Shown here piece by piece: positions 8,833 through 17,294 of a stretch of 64,000 bases of DNA. The notes beneath the pieces are model-generated. The model made no database searches, had not been told where the DNA came from, and saw nothing but the letters and a program-made list of their open reading frames with translations. Made by a program: the position numbers and the translations under genes. Each line of letters starts with the position of its first letter. Within the stretch, counting starts at the first letter, position 1. Source of the stretch: Streptococcus porcinus (GTDB lineage Bacteria; Bacillota; Bacilli; Lactobacillales; Streptococcaceae). The stretch covers positions 682,001 through 746,000 of the forward strand of contig NZ_LR594036.1 of the NCBI RefSeq assembly GCF_901542335.1, given 5' to 3'.

Positions 8833-9822
8833 ATGAAATACATTGTTAACAAAAGTAATAATCCAGCCTATAATATTGCCTTAGAAGCTTATGCTTTTAG
8901 AGAATTACTATCTGAAGACGAGATTTTTATCCTATGGATTAACGAACCAGCCATCATTATTGGTAAGCACCAAAACACTATCCAAGAAATCAACAAAGAA
9001 TACACAGATGAGCATGGTATTCATGTTGTCCGTCGTCTATCAGGTGGCGGTGCGGTTTATCACGACTTAAACAACCTCAACTATACTATTATTTCTAACA
9101 AGTCAGCTGAAGGTGCCTTTGATTTCAAGACCTTCTCACAACCTGTTATTGAGACCCTTGCGGACCTTGGTGTCACAGCTGAGTTTACTGGCCGTAATGA
9201 CTTAGAAATCAATGGGAAAAAGTTCTGCGGTAATGCGCAAGCCTATTACAAAGGTCGTATGATGCACCATGGTTGCCTTCTCTTTGATGTTGATATGACC
9301 GTGCTTGGCGATGCCCTTAAAGTTAGCAAGGATAAAATTGCTTCTAAAGGGATTAAATCAGTTCGTGCCCGTGTGACAAATATCCTTGATGAACTACCAG
9401 AGAAAATCACTGTAACCGAGTTCTCCGATAAAATCCTTGAAAAAATGAAGGAAACCTATCCTGAAATGACGGAATATGTCCTGTCAGAAGATGAACTAGC
9501 TAAGATTCAAAAGTCAGCCGATGAGCAGTTTGGAAGCTGGGACTGGACCTATGGCAAGGCTCCTGAATACACGATTGAGCGGAATGTTCGCTACGCAGCT
9601 GGTAAGATTAATACGTTTGCCAATGTTGAAAACTCCATTATCAAGAATATTAAAATCTATGGAGACTTCTTTGGGATTAAAGATGTTCAAGACATTGAGA
9701 GTCTCTTGATTGGTTGTAAGTATGACTATAAAGATGTTCTTGAAAAACTCCAAACCATTGACACCACTCAGTACTTCTCTGGCATGACTGTCCAAGAAGT
9801 GGCTAAAGCCATTGTTGCTTAA
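8833..9822 (+). CDS. lplA: Lipoate-protein ligase A
   Basis: A 329-residue enzyme that activates lipoate with ATP and attaches it to lipoyl-domain lysines. VRRLSGGGAVYHDLNNLNYT (about 76-95) and the GRNDLEINGKKFCGNA block are diagnostic of LplA, and the C-terminal accessory domain (about 245-329) is present. AGGAG lies 8 bases before the ATG. Its position directly after the E2 and lipoyl-E3 genes fits its job of lipoylating both. It has its own spacer after the pdh terminator, so it is probably separately transcribed. Confidence 0.93.
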   Translation: MKYIVNKSNNPAYNIALEAYAFRELLSEDEIFILWINEPAIIIGKHQNTIQEINKEYTDEHGIHVVRRLSGGGAVYHDLNNLNYTIISNKSAEGAFDFKTFSQPVIETLADLGVTAEFTGRNDLEINGKKFCGNAQAYYKGRMMHHGCLLFDVDMTVLGDALKVSKDKIASKGIKSVRARVTNILDELPEKITVTEFSDKILEKMKETYPEMTEYVLSEDELAKIQKSADEQFGSWDWTYGKAPEYTIERNVRYAAGKINTFANVENSIIKNIKIYGDFFGIKDVQDIESLLIGCKYDYKDVLEKLQTIDTTQYFSGMTVQEVAKAIVA

Positions 9823-9824
9823 TA

Positions 9825-9860
9825 AAAAAACAAGTTCGCGTCAAGCGAGCTTGGTTTTTG
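9825..9860. terminator. Bidirectional terminator between lplA and the AraC-type gene
   Basis: CAAGTTCGC / GCGAGCTTG stem with A run on the left and T run on the right; it serves the convergent genes on both strands. Confidence 0.85.
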
Positions 9861-9866
9861 TTAGCC

Positions 9867-11033
9867 TTAGACAATATCTCTGATAGGAGCCGTTTGAAAT
9901 TGTTTGGGTGACATGCCGACCATGGCTTTAAAGCTGCGTGAGAAGTGGGCAGCATCAGAATAACCCAGGGTATTACTGATTTCAGTGACACTCGTTTGTT
10001 GTCGTAAGAGAATCTTAGCCTCTTCGATTTTTTTGCGACTGATATACTGCTGGATAGAACAGGCCATTTCCTTGCGAAAAAGCTTACGAATGTTGGATTC
10101 ACTGAAGTTAAACTCCTTAGCAATGGTCCCAATCAATAGTTTTTTGGATAAATTTTGGTTGATGTAGTGGAGAATGTTTGAGATAAGATAGGAATGGCTA
10201 TTGAACTGACCGATTTTTTGGGTGAAGAGAATAATAGCCGATTCTCTCAAGAGTAGCACCTCCGAGGCTTTTTGGCAGGCTTCACATTTGTCGATGTAAT
10301 AGTCACGTGAATGATGGGCATAGTGCTGGTCAACTCCCGTCATAATGGCTAGCTGCGAGAGCTTCTCAAAGAGAATGATAGAATAGTTTTTCTCCGAGCG
10401 CAGGTCCTTATGATAGGAGGAGGGGGTCAAATCTTGGCTCAGGAAGAGGCGAACCTTTTGCAGGTCGCCTTTTTTGATACTCTCCAAGAGTTGAGACTCG
10501 AAGTCAAAGCCAGACTCTTCTTCGAAGTGGCACTCTTGCAAGAGCTTTTCTGAGAGGCCTTTACGAATATCTAAGAGGATCTGGTTAGTCATTTGAGCCT
10601 GCTCAGTCTTTAGAAAATGGATCTCATTTGTAAAGAAATAGTGAATGAGATGGAGCAGGTGACTACTGTCCATGACATGATAACTCCCAAGCTCTATATC
10701 GAGATCCAGACATTTCTGACTGACAGGATGAGTCTGAGCCAAAGTTGACAGTTTTGTCAGTTTCTGATCCAATTGAAAGGGACCAAATAAAAAGAAGTAG
10801 TCATGAAAAGGGTAAAGGGCTAAGCTGAGGCCAGAAGGACTCGTTAATAAAGTAAAAGGCAACAAGCTTTTACGTTTACGAACCAGAGCTAGCTCAGCTA
10901 GCAAGTCAGCAGTGAGTCTGGGCTGACACGGAGCATGAAAAAAAGCCTTAAGCAGCTTTAAGTCTTGATTCAAAATGATAATGGGTAATTTTAAACAAAT
11001 ATGCAAGGATTCTAAGATTGGATGATGCTGCAT
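9867..11033 (-). CDS. AraC-family transcriptional regulator
   Basis: A 388-residue protein with a C-terminal AraC double helix-turn-helix (about 285-380): KKLLIGTIAKEFNFSES is the first HTH and ISNTLGYSDAAHFSRSFK the second, followed by MVGMSPKQF. The N-terminal about 280 residues are not a cupin I recognise and probably sense a signal or mediate dimerisation. It is transcribed away from the collagen-like surface gene across a 572-base intergenic region, the usual layout for a regulator and its target. This target assignment is inference. Start at 11033 has only a distant AAGGA. Confidence 0.85.
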   Translation of the reverse strand: MQHHPILESLHICLKLPIIILNQDLKLLKAFFHAPCQPRLTADLLAELALVRKRKSLLPFTLLTSPSGLSLALYPFHDYFFLFGPFQLDQKLTKLSTLAQTHPVSQKCLDLDIELGSYHVMDSSHLLHLIHYFFTNEIHFLKTEQAQMTNQILLDIRKGLSEKLLQECHFEEESGFDFESQLLESIKKGDLQKVRLFLSQDLTPSSYHKDLRSEKNYSIILFEKLSQLAIMTGVDQHYAHHSRDYYIDKCEACQKASEVLLLRESAIILFTQKIGQFNSHSYLISNILHYINQNLSKKLLIGTIAKEFNFSESNIRKLFRKEMACSIQQYISRKKIEEAKILLRQQTSVTEISNTLGYSDAAHFSRSFKAMVGMSPKQFQTAPIRDIV

Positions 11034-11605
11034 AAATGAGTCACGTCCTTCAACTAAATGGTTAATTCATAGCAAAAAATAGAAAGCAACTGCCTATGAG
11101 TGAGTGATGGCGTTAAGCATTATGTGAGCTTGGGGCCGGAACCTTAGGGAGTAGGATATAAATGAAAAAGATAGGGTCTAAATCGTTGTGAAAACCTGCT
11201 ATCGGATAAAATATTGAGTGTTCCGACCAATAAAGGATAATAGGGACCCACTCATAGACAAGTGTCTTTCCTAGATACAATTTAACACAGAAAAGAGTAA
11301 AATTAAAATCACAAATTAGTAAAATGATATAAAAATGAATAAAAAATGAATAAAAAATGAAAAAGCGAAATATCCTATCTTTTTTACCATTTTATTCAAA
11401 AAAAGAGCGAAAAAATCATGTTGCCAAAAGCAAATCATGGCATTATAAATAACGGTTATTAAAAGTTTTTAAATTAATAATGATGTTTTGATTATAACAA
11501 AATGTCAAAAATAATTATTAATTGAGAAACTTACCATAACTAACTATTATGATAAACTCTTCTTCCTTTTTAAAGAAGAAGGAGTAGATAAAGGAGAAAA
11601 TAATC
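11034..11605. promoter_or_regulatory. Intergenic regulatory region between the AraC-type gene and the collagen-like gene
   Basis: 572 bases without a credible gene. The right half is very AT-rich. Between 11331 and 11361 the motif A(5-6)TGAAT occurs three times with about 11-bp spacing, i.e. one helical turn, as expected for a regulator bound along one face. The surface-protein promoter lies at 11522-11550. Nothing else recognised in 11034-11300. Confidence 0.5.
11522..11550 (+). promoter_or_regulatory. Promoter of the collagen-like surface protein gene
   Basis: TTGAGA at 11522-11527, 17-bp spacer, TATTAT at 11545-11550, giving a leader of about 50 bases with AAAGGAG before the ATG. Confidence 0.6.
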
Positions 11606-13129
11606 ATGACAAACATGACTAAAAACGCAGCTGAAAAGCAACGTTTTGGTAACCGTAAATACCGTTTAGGTGCAGCATCAGTCCTCTTAGCAGCAGTGTG
11701 TGCAGTAGGATTATCAAGTACAACAGCAGAGGGACAAGATTTTGATGTATTTCCTATTCATCAGCCATCTCATTATAATGGTTTTGGAAACGAATATGGA
11801 AATAGCTACTATCCAGTATTTATCCAGGGCCCTCAAGGAGCACCAGGTTTACAAGGTATTCAAGGGGTTTCAGGACCCGAAGGTCCTGCTGGACCAATGG
11901 GACTACAAGGTATCCCAGGTCGCGATGGTGCGGTAGGACCACAAGGCCCAGCAGGCCGTGATGGTCGTCAAGGAGAGCAAGGCCCAGCAGGCCGTGATGG
12001 ACAGCAAGGTAAACAAGGTGAAAGAGGTCGCGATGGACGAGATGGTTTACAGGGTGAAAGAGGTCGCGATGGACGAGATGGTTTACAGGGTGAAAGAGGT
12101 CAAGATGGTCGCGATGGCCGTCGAGGAGAGAAAGGTGAAAGAGGTCGCGATGGTCGTCGAGGAGAAAAAGGAGAAGCAGGTCGTGACGGTCGCGACGGCA
12201 CTCCAGGACAAAATGGTCGTGATGGCTTAGACGGTAAGGAAGGAAAAGCCGGTAAAAACGGTAAGAACGGAAAAAATGGTGCTCGTGGTGCTGAAGGTCG
12301 TGATGGTCAAAATGGTCGCGACGGAAAAGATGGCATGAAAGGCCAAGACGGTAAGAACGGTACCGATGGAACAGCAGGTCGTGACGGTCGAGATGGTGCA
12401 AAAGGTCGCGATGGCCAAGCTGGCCGTAATGGTCGTGATGGTGCAAAAGGTCGTGATGGAAAAGATGGTCGTAAAGGTCAAGACGGTCAACACGGAACTG
12501 ACGGTGCCGATGGTCGTGCAGGTTTAGACGGTCGCCATGGTCGTGATGGTCGCGATGGTCGTAATGGTCTAGACGGTGTAGATGGTCGTGATGGCTTATC
12601 TCCGGTTGTTAAAACACAAACTCATTCTGACGGTAGCCACACCATTACCTTCTTAAACCCAGATGGAACACGTTCATCAATCAACCTACGCAACGGTAAA
12701 GACGGTGAGCCAGGAAAAGATGGCCGTGATGGAAAAGACGGTAAAGATGGCTTGCCAGGAACACCAGGCCGTGATGGCAAAGATGGTGCAGCAGGAGCAC
12801 CAGGACGCAATGGTAAAGACGGTCAACCAGGAGCACCAGGACGTGACGGTCAAAATGGTCAAAATGGACAACCAGGTCGCGATGGTATGAACGGTCAAAA
12901 CGGCCACAATGCGCCAGCAAACAACGGCAAAGGTAATGCAGCTGGTATGCCTGCAGCCCTTAATGCGCCAGTAGCTGTGGCAGCAGCAAATGGCCAAGGT
13001 CAAATGGCTGGTGAGCAATTACCTTCAACAGGTGACAGCGTTAACCCATTCTTCACTGCTGCAGCGCTTGCAGTATTGGCTGGTGCTGGTATGTTGGCAA
13101 CTACTGTTAAAACTAAAAAAGAAGACTAA
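11606..13129 (+). CDS. LPXTG-anchored streptococcal collagen-like protein
   Basis: A 507-residue wall-anchored protein. Residues 1-42 form a YSIRK-like signal peptide (KYRLGAASVLLAA). A very short non-collagenous segment (about 43-74) precedes a Gly-X-Y tract from Gly75 to Gly330, rich in GRDGRDG and GEKGERG. A non-collagen insert of about 33 residues (331-363, including SDGSHTITFLNPDGTR) interrupts the triplets, then a second Gly-X-Y tract runs to about 437. A linker, LPSTGD at 472-477, a hydrophobic helix and KTKKED complete the sortase signal. Scl-type proteins trimerise and bind host matrix or plasma proteins. The short N-terminal domain is unlike classical SclA/SclB with their larger V domains. 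Strong Shine-Dalgarno AAAGGAG. Confidence 0.93.
   Translation: MTNMTKNAAEKQRFGNRKYRLGAASVLLAAVCAVGLSSTTAEGQDFDVFPIHQPSHYNGFGNEYGNSYYPVFIQGPQGAPGLQGIQGVSGPEGPAGPMGLQGIPGRDGAVGPQGPAGRDGRQGEQGPAGRDGQQGKQGERGRDGRDGLQGERGRDGRDGLQGERGQDGRDGRRGEKGERGRDGRRGEKGEAGRDGRDGTPGQNGRDGLDGKEGKAGKNGKNGKNGARGAEGRDGQNGRDGKDGMKGQDGKNGTDGTAGRDGRDGAKGRDGQAGRNGRDGAKGRDGKDGRKGQDGQHGTDGADGRAGLDGRHGRDGRDGRNGLDGVDGRDGLSPVVKTQTHSDGSHTITFLNPDGTRSSINLRNGKDGEPGKDGRDGKDGKDGLPGTPGRDGKDGAAGAPGRNGKDGQPGAPGRDGQNGQNGQPGRDGMNGQNGHNAPANNGKGNAAGMPAALNAPVAVAAANGQGQMAGEQLPSTGDSVNPFFTAAALAVLAGAGMLATTVKTKKED
12017..12099 (+). repeat. 36-bp tandem repeat in the collagen-like gene
   Basis: The unit beginning GGTGAAAGAGGTCGCGATGG is present at 12017-12052, perfectly again at 12053-12088, and partially from 12089. 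Each unit encodes 12 residues (four Gly-X-Y triplets). Such identical units are substrates for slipped-strand length variation. Confidence 0.85.
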
Positions 13130-13154
13130 TTCTTCTCCCTTTTATTTCATATAG

Positions 13155-13196
13155 AGCAAAAAAAGCCTCTAAGGATTATCCTTGGAGGTTTTAGTC
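13155..13196. terminator. Bidirectional terminator between the collagen-like gene and gatD
   Basis: CCTCTAAGG / CCTTGGAGG stem with an ATTAT loop, flanked by an A run and a TTTT run; the two flanking genes converge. Confidence 0.8.
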
Positions 13197-13198
13197 GT

Positions 13199-13987
13199 TT
13201 ACTGGTCAAAAGCAGCCTTGCTCTTAATGTCAGCATATTCTTCGGCCACTTCCTTAGCTAAGATCTCCTGATAGGGAGAAAGCTCAATCTCAGGGCCATA
13301 TTTGTTCTTTAAAGCGGTTGTTACCAAGCGGTAGGCTAGGTTAACATTGCGCGAGAGGATAGGCCCGTGAAAGTAGGAGCCAAAGACATTTTTGTAGTGG
13401 ACACCTTCAGTTTGGTCTTCCTTGTTGTTACCATTACCATAGATGACTTGTCCGAGCGGTTTTTCGTCCGCAGACAAAAAGGTCCGGCCTTGGTGGTTTT
13501 CAAAACCGTAATAGGTTTCATTAAATTCCTGATTGTGGATCTTGATGTCTCCGATATAGCGGTTTTTGTCTTGGCCTAGGGTGTAGTGGCCCATGACACC
13601 GATGCCGTTGATTAGCTCACCGTTAGCTTGGATATAGTACTGGCCTAACAATTGGAAGCCCCCGCAGATGGCTAAGATGACCTTATCTTGGTCGATAAAC
13701 TGGGAGATGGCAGCTTTCTTTGCTGGTAAATCCTTAGCGACAATGCTTTGTTCGTAATCTTGACCGCCACCGAAAAAGACGATGTCGTAGTGGTCTTGGT
13801 CAAAGGTGTCGCCAATCGAGACGATATCGACGGTGACTTTGGCACCTAGTTTTTCTGCGACATACTTGAGCATGAGGACGTTGCCATTATCACCGTAGGT
13901 GTTCAGTAAGTTCCCGTAGAGGTGGGCTAGGTTAAGCTCATAGCGGTAGTCACGGTTAGTGGGAGATTGGAGTGAGGTATAGGTCAT
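13199..13987 (-). CDS. gatD: Lipid II isoglutaminyl synthase, glutamine amidotransferase subunit GatD
   Basis: A 262-residue class I glutamine amidotransferase of the CobB/CobQ type. It supplies ammonia from glutamine so that MurT can amidate the D-Glu of lipid II to D-isoglutamine. [10 protein letters not shown] holds the nucleophilic Cys, and a conserved His is in [12 protein letters not shown]. The start codon overlaps the murT stop by one base (TAATG), showing translational coupling. Amidated stem peptides are needed for cross-linking in streptococci. Confidence 0.92.
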   Translation of the reverse strand: MTYTSLQSPTNRDYRYELNLAHLYGNLLNTYGDNGNVLMLKYVAEKLGAKVTVDIVSIGDTFDQDHYDIVFFGGGQDYEQSIVAKDLPAKKAAISQFIDQDKVILAICGGFQLLGQYYIQANGELINGIGVMGHYTLGQDKNRYIGDIKIHNQEFNETYYGFENHQGRTFLSADEKPLGQVIYGNGNNKEDQTEGVHYKNVFGSYFHGPILSRNVNLAYRLVTTALKNKYGPEIELSPYQEILAKEVAEEYADIKSKAAFDQ

Positions 13988-15330
13988 TAGTTCATCTCCT
14001 TTCTAACGAGGTCTTGTTTGGCTAAAAGCTCACGGAATTCGAGCATGGCGGTATAGGTAGCTAAGATATAAGCATGGTCAGCTTCTTGTTCTTTGATATT
14101 GTCTAAGACTTCTTGGAGGTTGGCTGTCTCGGTGATTTGGTTTTCGTCGTAGCCAGAGACCCGTAAGCGCCGCGCGATTTCGGAATGACGAACGCCGCCA
14201 GCATTAATCTCCGTGATGTCCATCTGGCTGATAAGTTCAAAATTAGCGTCCCATATCCAGGAAGTATCAATACCGTCTGCATAGTTGGCATTTAGGAGAA
14301 CGGAGAGGCTAAAAGGATAGTCAGCTAGTTTAATCATCTCTAGCGCTTGGCTAGCACCGACTGGGTTTTTAATCAAGACCAGGGTACAGCTTTTTTGGCC
14401 GACGGTGAAGGTTTCTTGGCGACCAAAGACGGCTCGGCTCTTGTCAAAACCAGCTTTAATCTTTTCAGGTGAGACACCAAAATACTCGGCAACAGCCACA
14501 GCTGCTAGGGCATTATAGATGTTATAGAGACCACCGACATTAATCTTGTACTCTTGCCCGTCAATGACAAAGCCTGAGCTATGGTTGCTGAGGTCGGTCA
14601 GAGCTGTGAGTTGGTAGTCCAGTTGTGGACGTTCGAACTGGCAGTTTAGGCAGATATAATGGCCTAAGTTAGCGTAGGTATTTTCCTTGTAACGTAGGAT
14701 ATGTTCACAACGCGGACAGAGGATTCCTTCGGTGTTGTAGTGGGCCAATTGAGGCTGGTGAGACTGGGTGTTAAAGCCGTAATACCGCACCGGATTGACC
14801 ACTTCTTTAGAAGCAAAGAGCGGGCTGTCACCATTGGCTAAGATGGTCGCTTCGGGAGCTTTTTTTGCTCCGTCAAGGATCATCTGGTAGGTGGTGTAAA
14901 TCTCGCCATAGCGGTCCATCTGATCACGGAAAATGTTTGTAAACACAAAGAGGCTAGGGGTGATGTACTGGGTCACCTTTGGTAAGCTAGCTTCGTCAAT
15001 TTCTAAGATGGCAATTTTTTTTCCACTTTTGGGTCTTTTGGCAGATAAAAAGGTGGAAACAATTCCAGTAATCATGTTAGCCCCACTAGGGTTGGTCAAA
15101 ACTTGGCCAAAGGCTTCTTGTAAGATTCCAACGGTCAAAGCAGTGGTTAAGGTTTTGCCGTTAGTTCCTGTGACGACAACAATCTCGTAATCTTTAGCTA
15201 AGCTATCAAGAATGCTTGGATCACATTTTAAGGCTAGTTTTCCTGGGTAGGTCGATCCTCGACCCATACTTTTAAGAACGGCCTGTGCCGTTTTTCCGGC
15301 AGTAATGCCCATCATGGTTTTCATTTTCAT
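13987..15330 (-). CDS. murT: Lipid II isoglutaminyl synthase, Mur ligase-like subunit MurT
   Basis: A 447-residue Mur-ligase homologue that activates the alpha-carboxyl of D-Glu in lipid II for amidation with GatD-derived ammonia. [12 protein letters not shown] (about 54-65) is the ATP loop. A four-cysteine zinc ribbon (CPRC...CLNC, about 203-228) is inserted as in characterised MurT proteins, and the C-terminal DUF1727 domain follows. The start at 15330 is preceded by an extended -10 six bases away and no Shine-Dalgarno, so the mRNA may be leaderless. It is divergent from cdaA. Confidence 0.92.
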   Translation of the reverse strand: MKMKTMMGITAGKTAQAVLKSMGRGSTYPGKLALKCDPSILDSLAKDYEIVVVTGTNGKTLTTALTVGILQEAFGQVLTNPSGANMITGIVSTFLSAKRPKSGKKIAILEIDEASLPKVTQYITPSLFVFTNIFRDQMDRYGEIYTTYQMILDGAKKAPEATILANGDSPLFASKEVVNPVRYYGFNTQSHQPQLAHYNTEGILCPRCEHILRYKENTYANLGHYICLNCQFERPQLDYQLTALTDLSNHSSGFVIDGQEYKINVGGLYNIYNALAAVAVAEYFGVSPEKIKAGFDKSRAVFGRQETFTVGQKSCTLVLIKNPVGASQALEMIKLADYPFSLSVLLNANYADGIDTSWIWDANFELISQMDITEINAGGVRHSEIARRLRVSGYDENQITETANLQEVLDNIKEQEADHAYILATYTAMLEFRELLAKQDLVRKEMN

Positions 15331-15336
15331 GTTTAT

Positions 15337-15345
15337 ATTTTAACA
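15337..15345 (-). promoter_or_regulatory. Extended -10 of murT-gatD, leaderless geometry
   Basis: On the minus strand TGTTAAAAT is followed by exactly six bases (ATAAAC) and the murT ATG. No Shine-Dalgarno is present. Confidence 0.6.
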
Positions 15346-15386
15346 TAGAATTCACAAATTTAGATAAAGAAAATCTTCAGGAAACG

Positions 15387-15395
15387 TGATATAAT
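15387..15395 (+). promoter_or_regulatory. Extended -10 promoter of cdaA-cdaR-glmM
   Basis: TGATATAAT; predicted start about 15402, giving a leader of about 30 bases with AAGCGAG before the ATG at 15432. Confidence 0.6.
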
Positions 15396-15431
15396 ATATA
15401 TGATATCTATTTCACATAGAAAGCGAGACGT

Positions 15432-16277
15432 ATGAGTAACCTAAGTAATATCGATGCCAAGTTTATCTTAAGTTTGTTTGATGACCCCAGAATGTTGACC
15501 ATTCATCTCTTGGACATTTTCATTGTTGCCTATGCTATTTACCGTTTTATTAAGGCTCTAGCTGGCACGAAAATCATGTCCTTGGTTCAAGGGGTGCTTT
15601 TATTTATTATTGTTCGTTTTATCGCCGAGTGGATTGGCCTAACGACCATTACTTATCTGATGAACCAGGTCATCACCTATGGGGTAATTGCAGGCGTGGT
15701 TATCTTTGCGCCGGAGATACGGACTGGGTTAGAAAAGTTTGGTCGTTCGACTCAAGTTTTTCGTCCTAAAGAACTGATGAGTGGTGAAGAGCGCTTAGTA
15801 GATGCGATCGTCAAGTCAGTTGCCTACATGAGCCCTCGTAAGATTGGCGCCTTAATTGCTATCGAACAAACACAGACCTTGCAAGAGTATATCTCAACAG
15901 GGATTCCTTTGCATGCGGATATTTCTAATCAGTTACTGATTAACATTTTTATCCCTAATACCCCATTACATGACGGGGCGGTTATTATCTCAGGCGAAAA
16001 AGTAGTTTCTGCTTGTTCATATCTGCCCCTGTCAGAATCGATGTCCATCTCTAAAGAGTTTGGCACACGCCATCGGGCGGCTATTGGTCTATCTGAAAAC
16101 TCAGATGCTATTACCATTGTTGTTTCAGAAGAAACAGGAGGCATTTCTGTGACCCGTAAAGGTGAGTTTCTGCATGATTTAAGCAAGTCCGATTTTGAAA
16201 AGGTCTTACATTCCTACTTAGTTAAAGAAACAAGTTCGAAAAACATCTGGTATAAGAAATGGTGGGGAGGTAAGTAA
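15432..16277 (+). CDS. cdaA: Membrane diadenylate cyclase (c-di-AMP synthase)
   Basis: A 281-residue protein with three N-terminal membrane helices (about 20-95) and a DAC domain making c-di-AMP from two ATP. The catalytic signatures are intact: LHDGAVII (DGA motif) and GTRHRAAIGLSE (RHR motif). The length matches CdaA/DacA. Its gene is followed after 2 bases by cdaR and then glmM, the conserved trio linking c-di-AMP, osmolyte control and cell-wall precursor synthesis. Confidence 0.95.
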   Translation: MSNLSNIDAKFILSLFDDPRMLTIHLLDIFIVAYAIYRFIKALAGTKIMSLVQGVLLFIIVRFIAEWIGLTTITYLMNQVITYGVIAGVVIFAPEIRTGLEKFGRSTQVFRPKELMSGEERLVDAIVKSVAYMSPRKIGALIAIEQTQTLQEYISTGIPLHADISNQLLINIFIPNTPLHDGAVIISGEKVVSACSYLPLSESMSISKEFGTRHRAAIGLSENSDAITIVVSEETGGISVTRKGEFLHDLSKSDFEKVLHSYLVKETSSKNIWYKKWWGGK

Positions 16278-16279
16278 AT

Positions 16280-17236
16280 ATGAAGAAATTTTTAAATAGT
16301 CGTTTATGGCTTGGCTTAGTGTCAATCTTCTTTGCGATTGCGCTTTTTTTGACCGCAGCCTCTAGCAATGTGCGAAACACCAACAGCCAGATTTACAGCC
16401 CGATTGAAACCTATACTCACAGCCTGACAGATGTTCCCATTGATCTCAAATATGACAGCGATAAGTATTTCATAAGTGAGTATTCTTATGCGGCCCAAGT
16501 CTATCTAACCTCGACTAACCGGATTAAGCTCGACTCTGAGGTCAACAGCGATACCCGTAACTTTAAAATCGTGGCCGACCTTAGTGATAGCAAACCAGGC
16601 AAAGTCACCGTTCCATTAAGAGTGACCAACCTTCCATCTGGGGTAGCGGCAAAAGTGACCCCTGATAAGATTTCCGTGACCATCGGTAAAAAGAAAACCA
16701 AAACATTCTCAGTCAGTGGCAGTGCCGATCCAAAACAAATAAACCCTGGCTATGAAATTGCTGAAATTTCAACTAGCATCAATAAGGTCGAAGTGACTAG
16801 TGATGAGTCTAAGATTGATATGATTGATCACGTGGTGGCTAAACTCCCGGATGATGTGCGACTATCTGCTAACTATAGTGGTGAGGTTACTCTGCAGGCA
16901 GTTTCTGCTGATGGCACTGTTTTAGCAAGTTCCATTAGTCCAGCTAAAACTAATCTCAAGGTTGCTATTAAAAAGATAACTAAAGAAGTTCCTATTAGAC
17001 TATCCATGGTTGGACATTTAGACAGTAGTCTCAGTGCTATTACACCGAAATTATCAAAACAAACAGCAATTATCTCTGGTCCAAGAGAAGTCTTGGATAA
17101 CATTTATGAAGTCCTAGCTGAAGTCGATATTTCAGATGTCACTAAAGATGGTAATAAAACAATAGCCTTGAAGGCTGATGACGTTTCCATCGAACCCACT
17201 TCGGTGACTGTTCAGTTGACAACCAAAAAGAAATAA
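16280..17236 (+). CDS. cdaR: CdaA regulatory protein (YbbR domains)
   Basis: A 318-residue protein with one N-terminal membrane anchor (about 8-27) and an extracytoplasmic portion of three or four YbbR repeats (for example VPIDLKYD..., TVPLRVTNLPSG..., VPIRLSMVG...). CdaR binds and modulates CdaA in characterised Firmicutes. GGGAGG ends about ten bases before the ATG, overlapping the end of cdaA, so translation is probably coupled. Confidence 0.9.
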   Translation: MKKFLNSRLWLGLVSIFFAIALFLTAASSNVRNTNSQIYSPIETYTHSLTDVPIDLKYDSDKYFISEYSYAAQVYLTSTNRIKLDSEVNSDTRNFKIVADLSDSKPGKVTVPLRVTNLPSGVAAKVTPDKISVTIGKKKTKTFSVSGSADPKQINPGYEIAEISTSINKVEVTSDESKIDMIDHVVAKLPDDVRLSANYSGEVTLQAVSADGTVLASSISPAKTNLKVAIKKITKEVPIRLSMVGHLDSSLSAITPKLSKQTAIISGPREVLDNIYEVLAEVDISDVTKDGNKTIALKADDVSIEPTSVTVQLTTKKK

Positions 17237-17268
17237 TAGATAATATCAAAGGAAAATTGAAACGGAGG

Positions 17269-17283
17269 AAGCGTTTAACGCTT
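17269..17283 (+). other. Small hairpin in the cdaR-glmM spacer
   Basis: AAGCG-TTTAA-CGCTT sits between an upstream GGAGGA and the AAGGA that serves glmM. It could modulate ribosome access; the stem is only 5 bp. Confidence 0.3.
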
Positions 17284-17294
17284 AAGGATAAATT

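Noticed and set aside
11820..12446. Minus-strand 208-codon frame inside the collagen gene, rich in His and Asp
   Set aside because: It is the complement of Gly-X-Y codon repeats; no start signals and biased composition.
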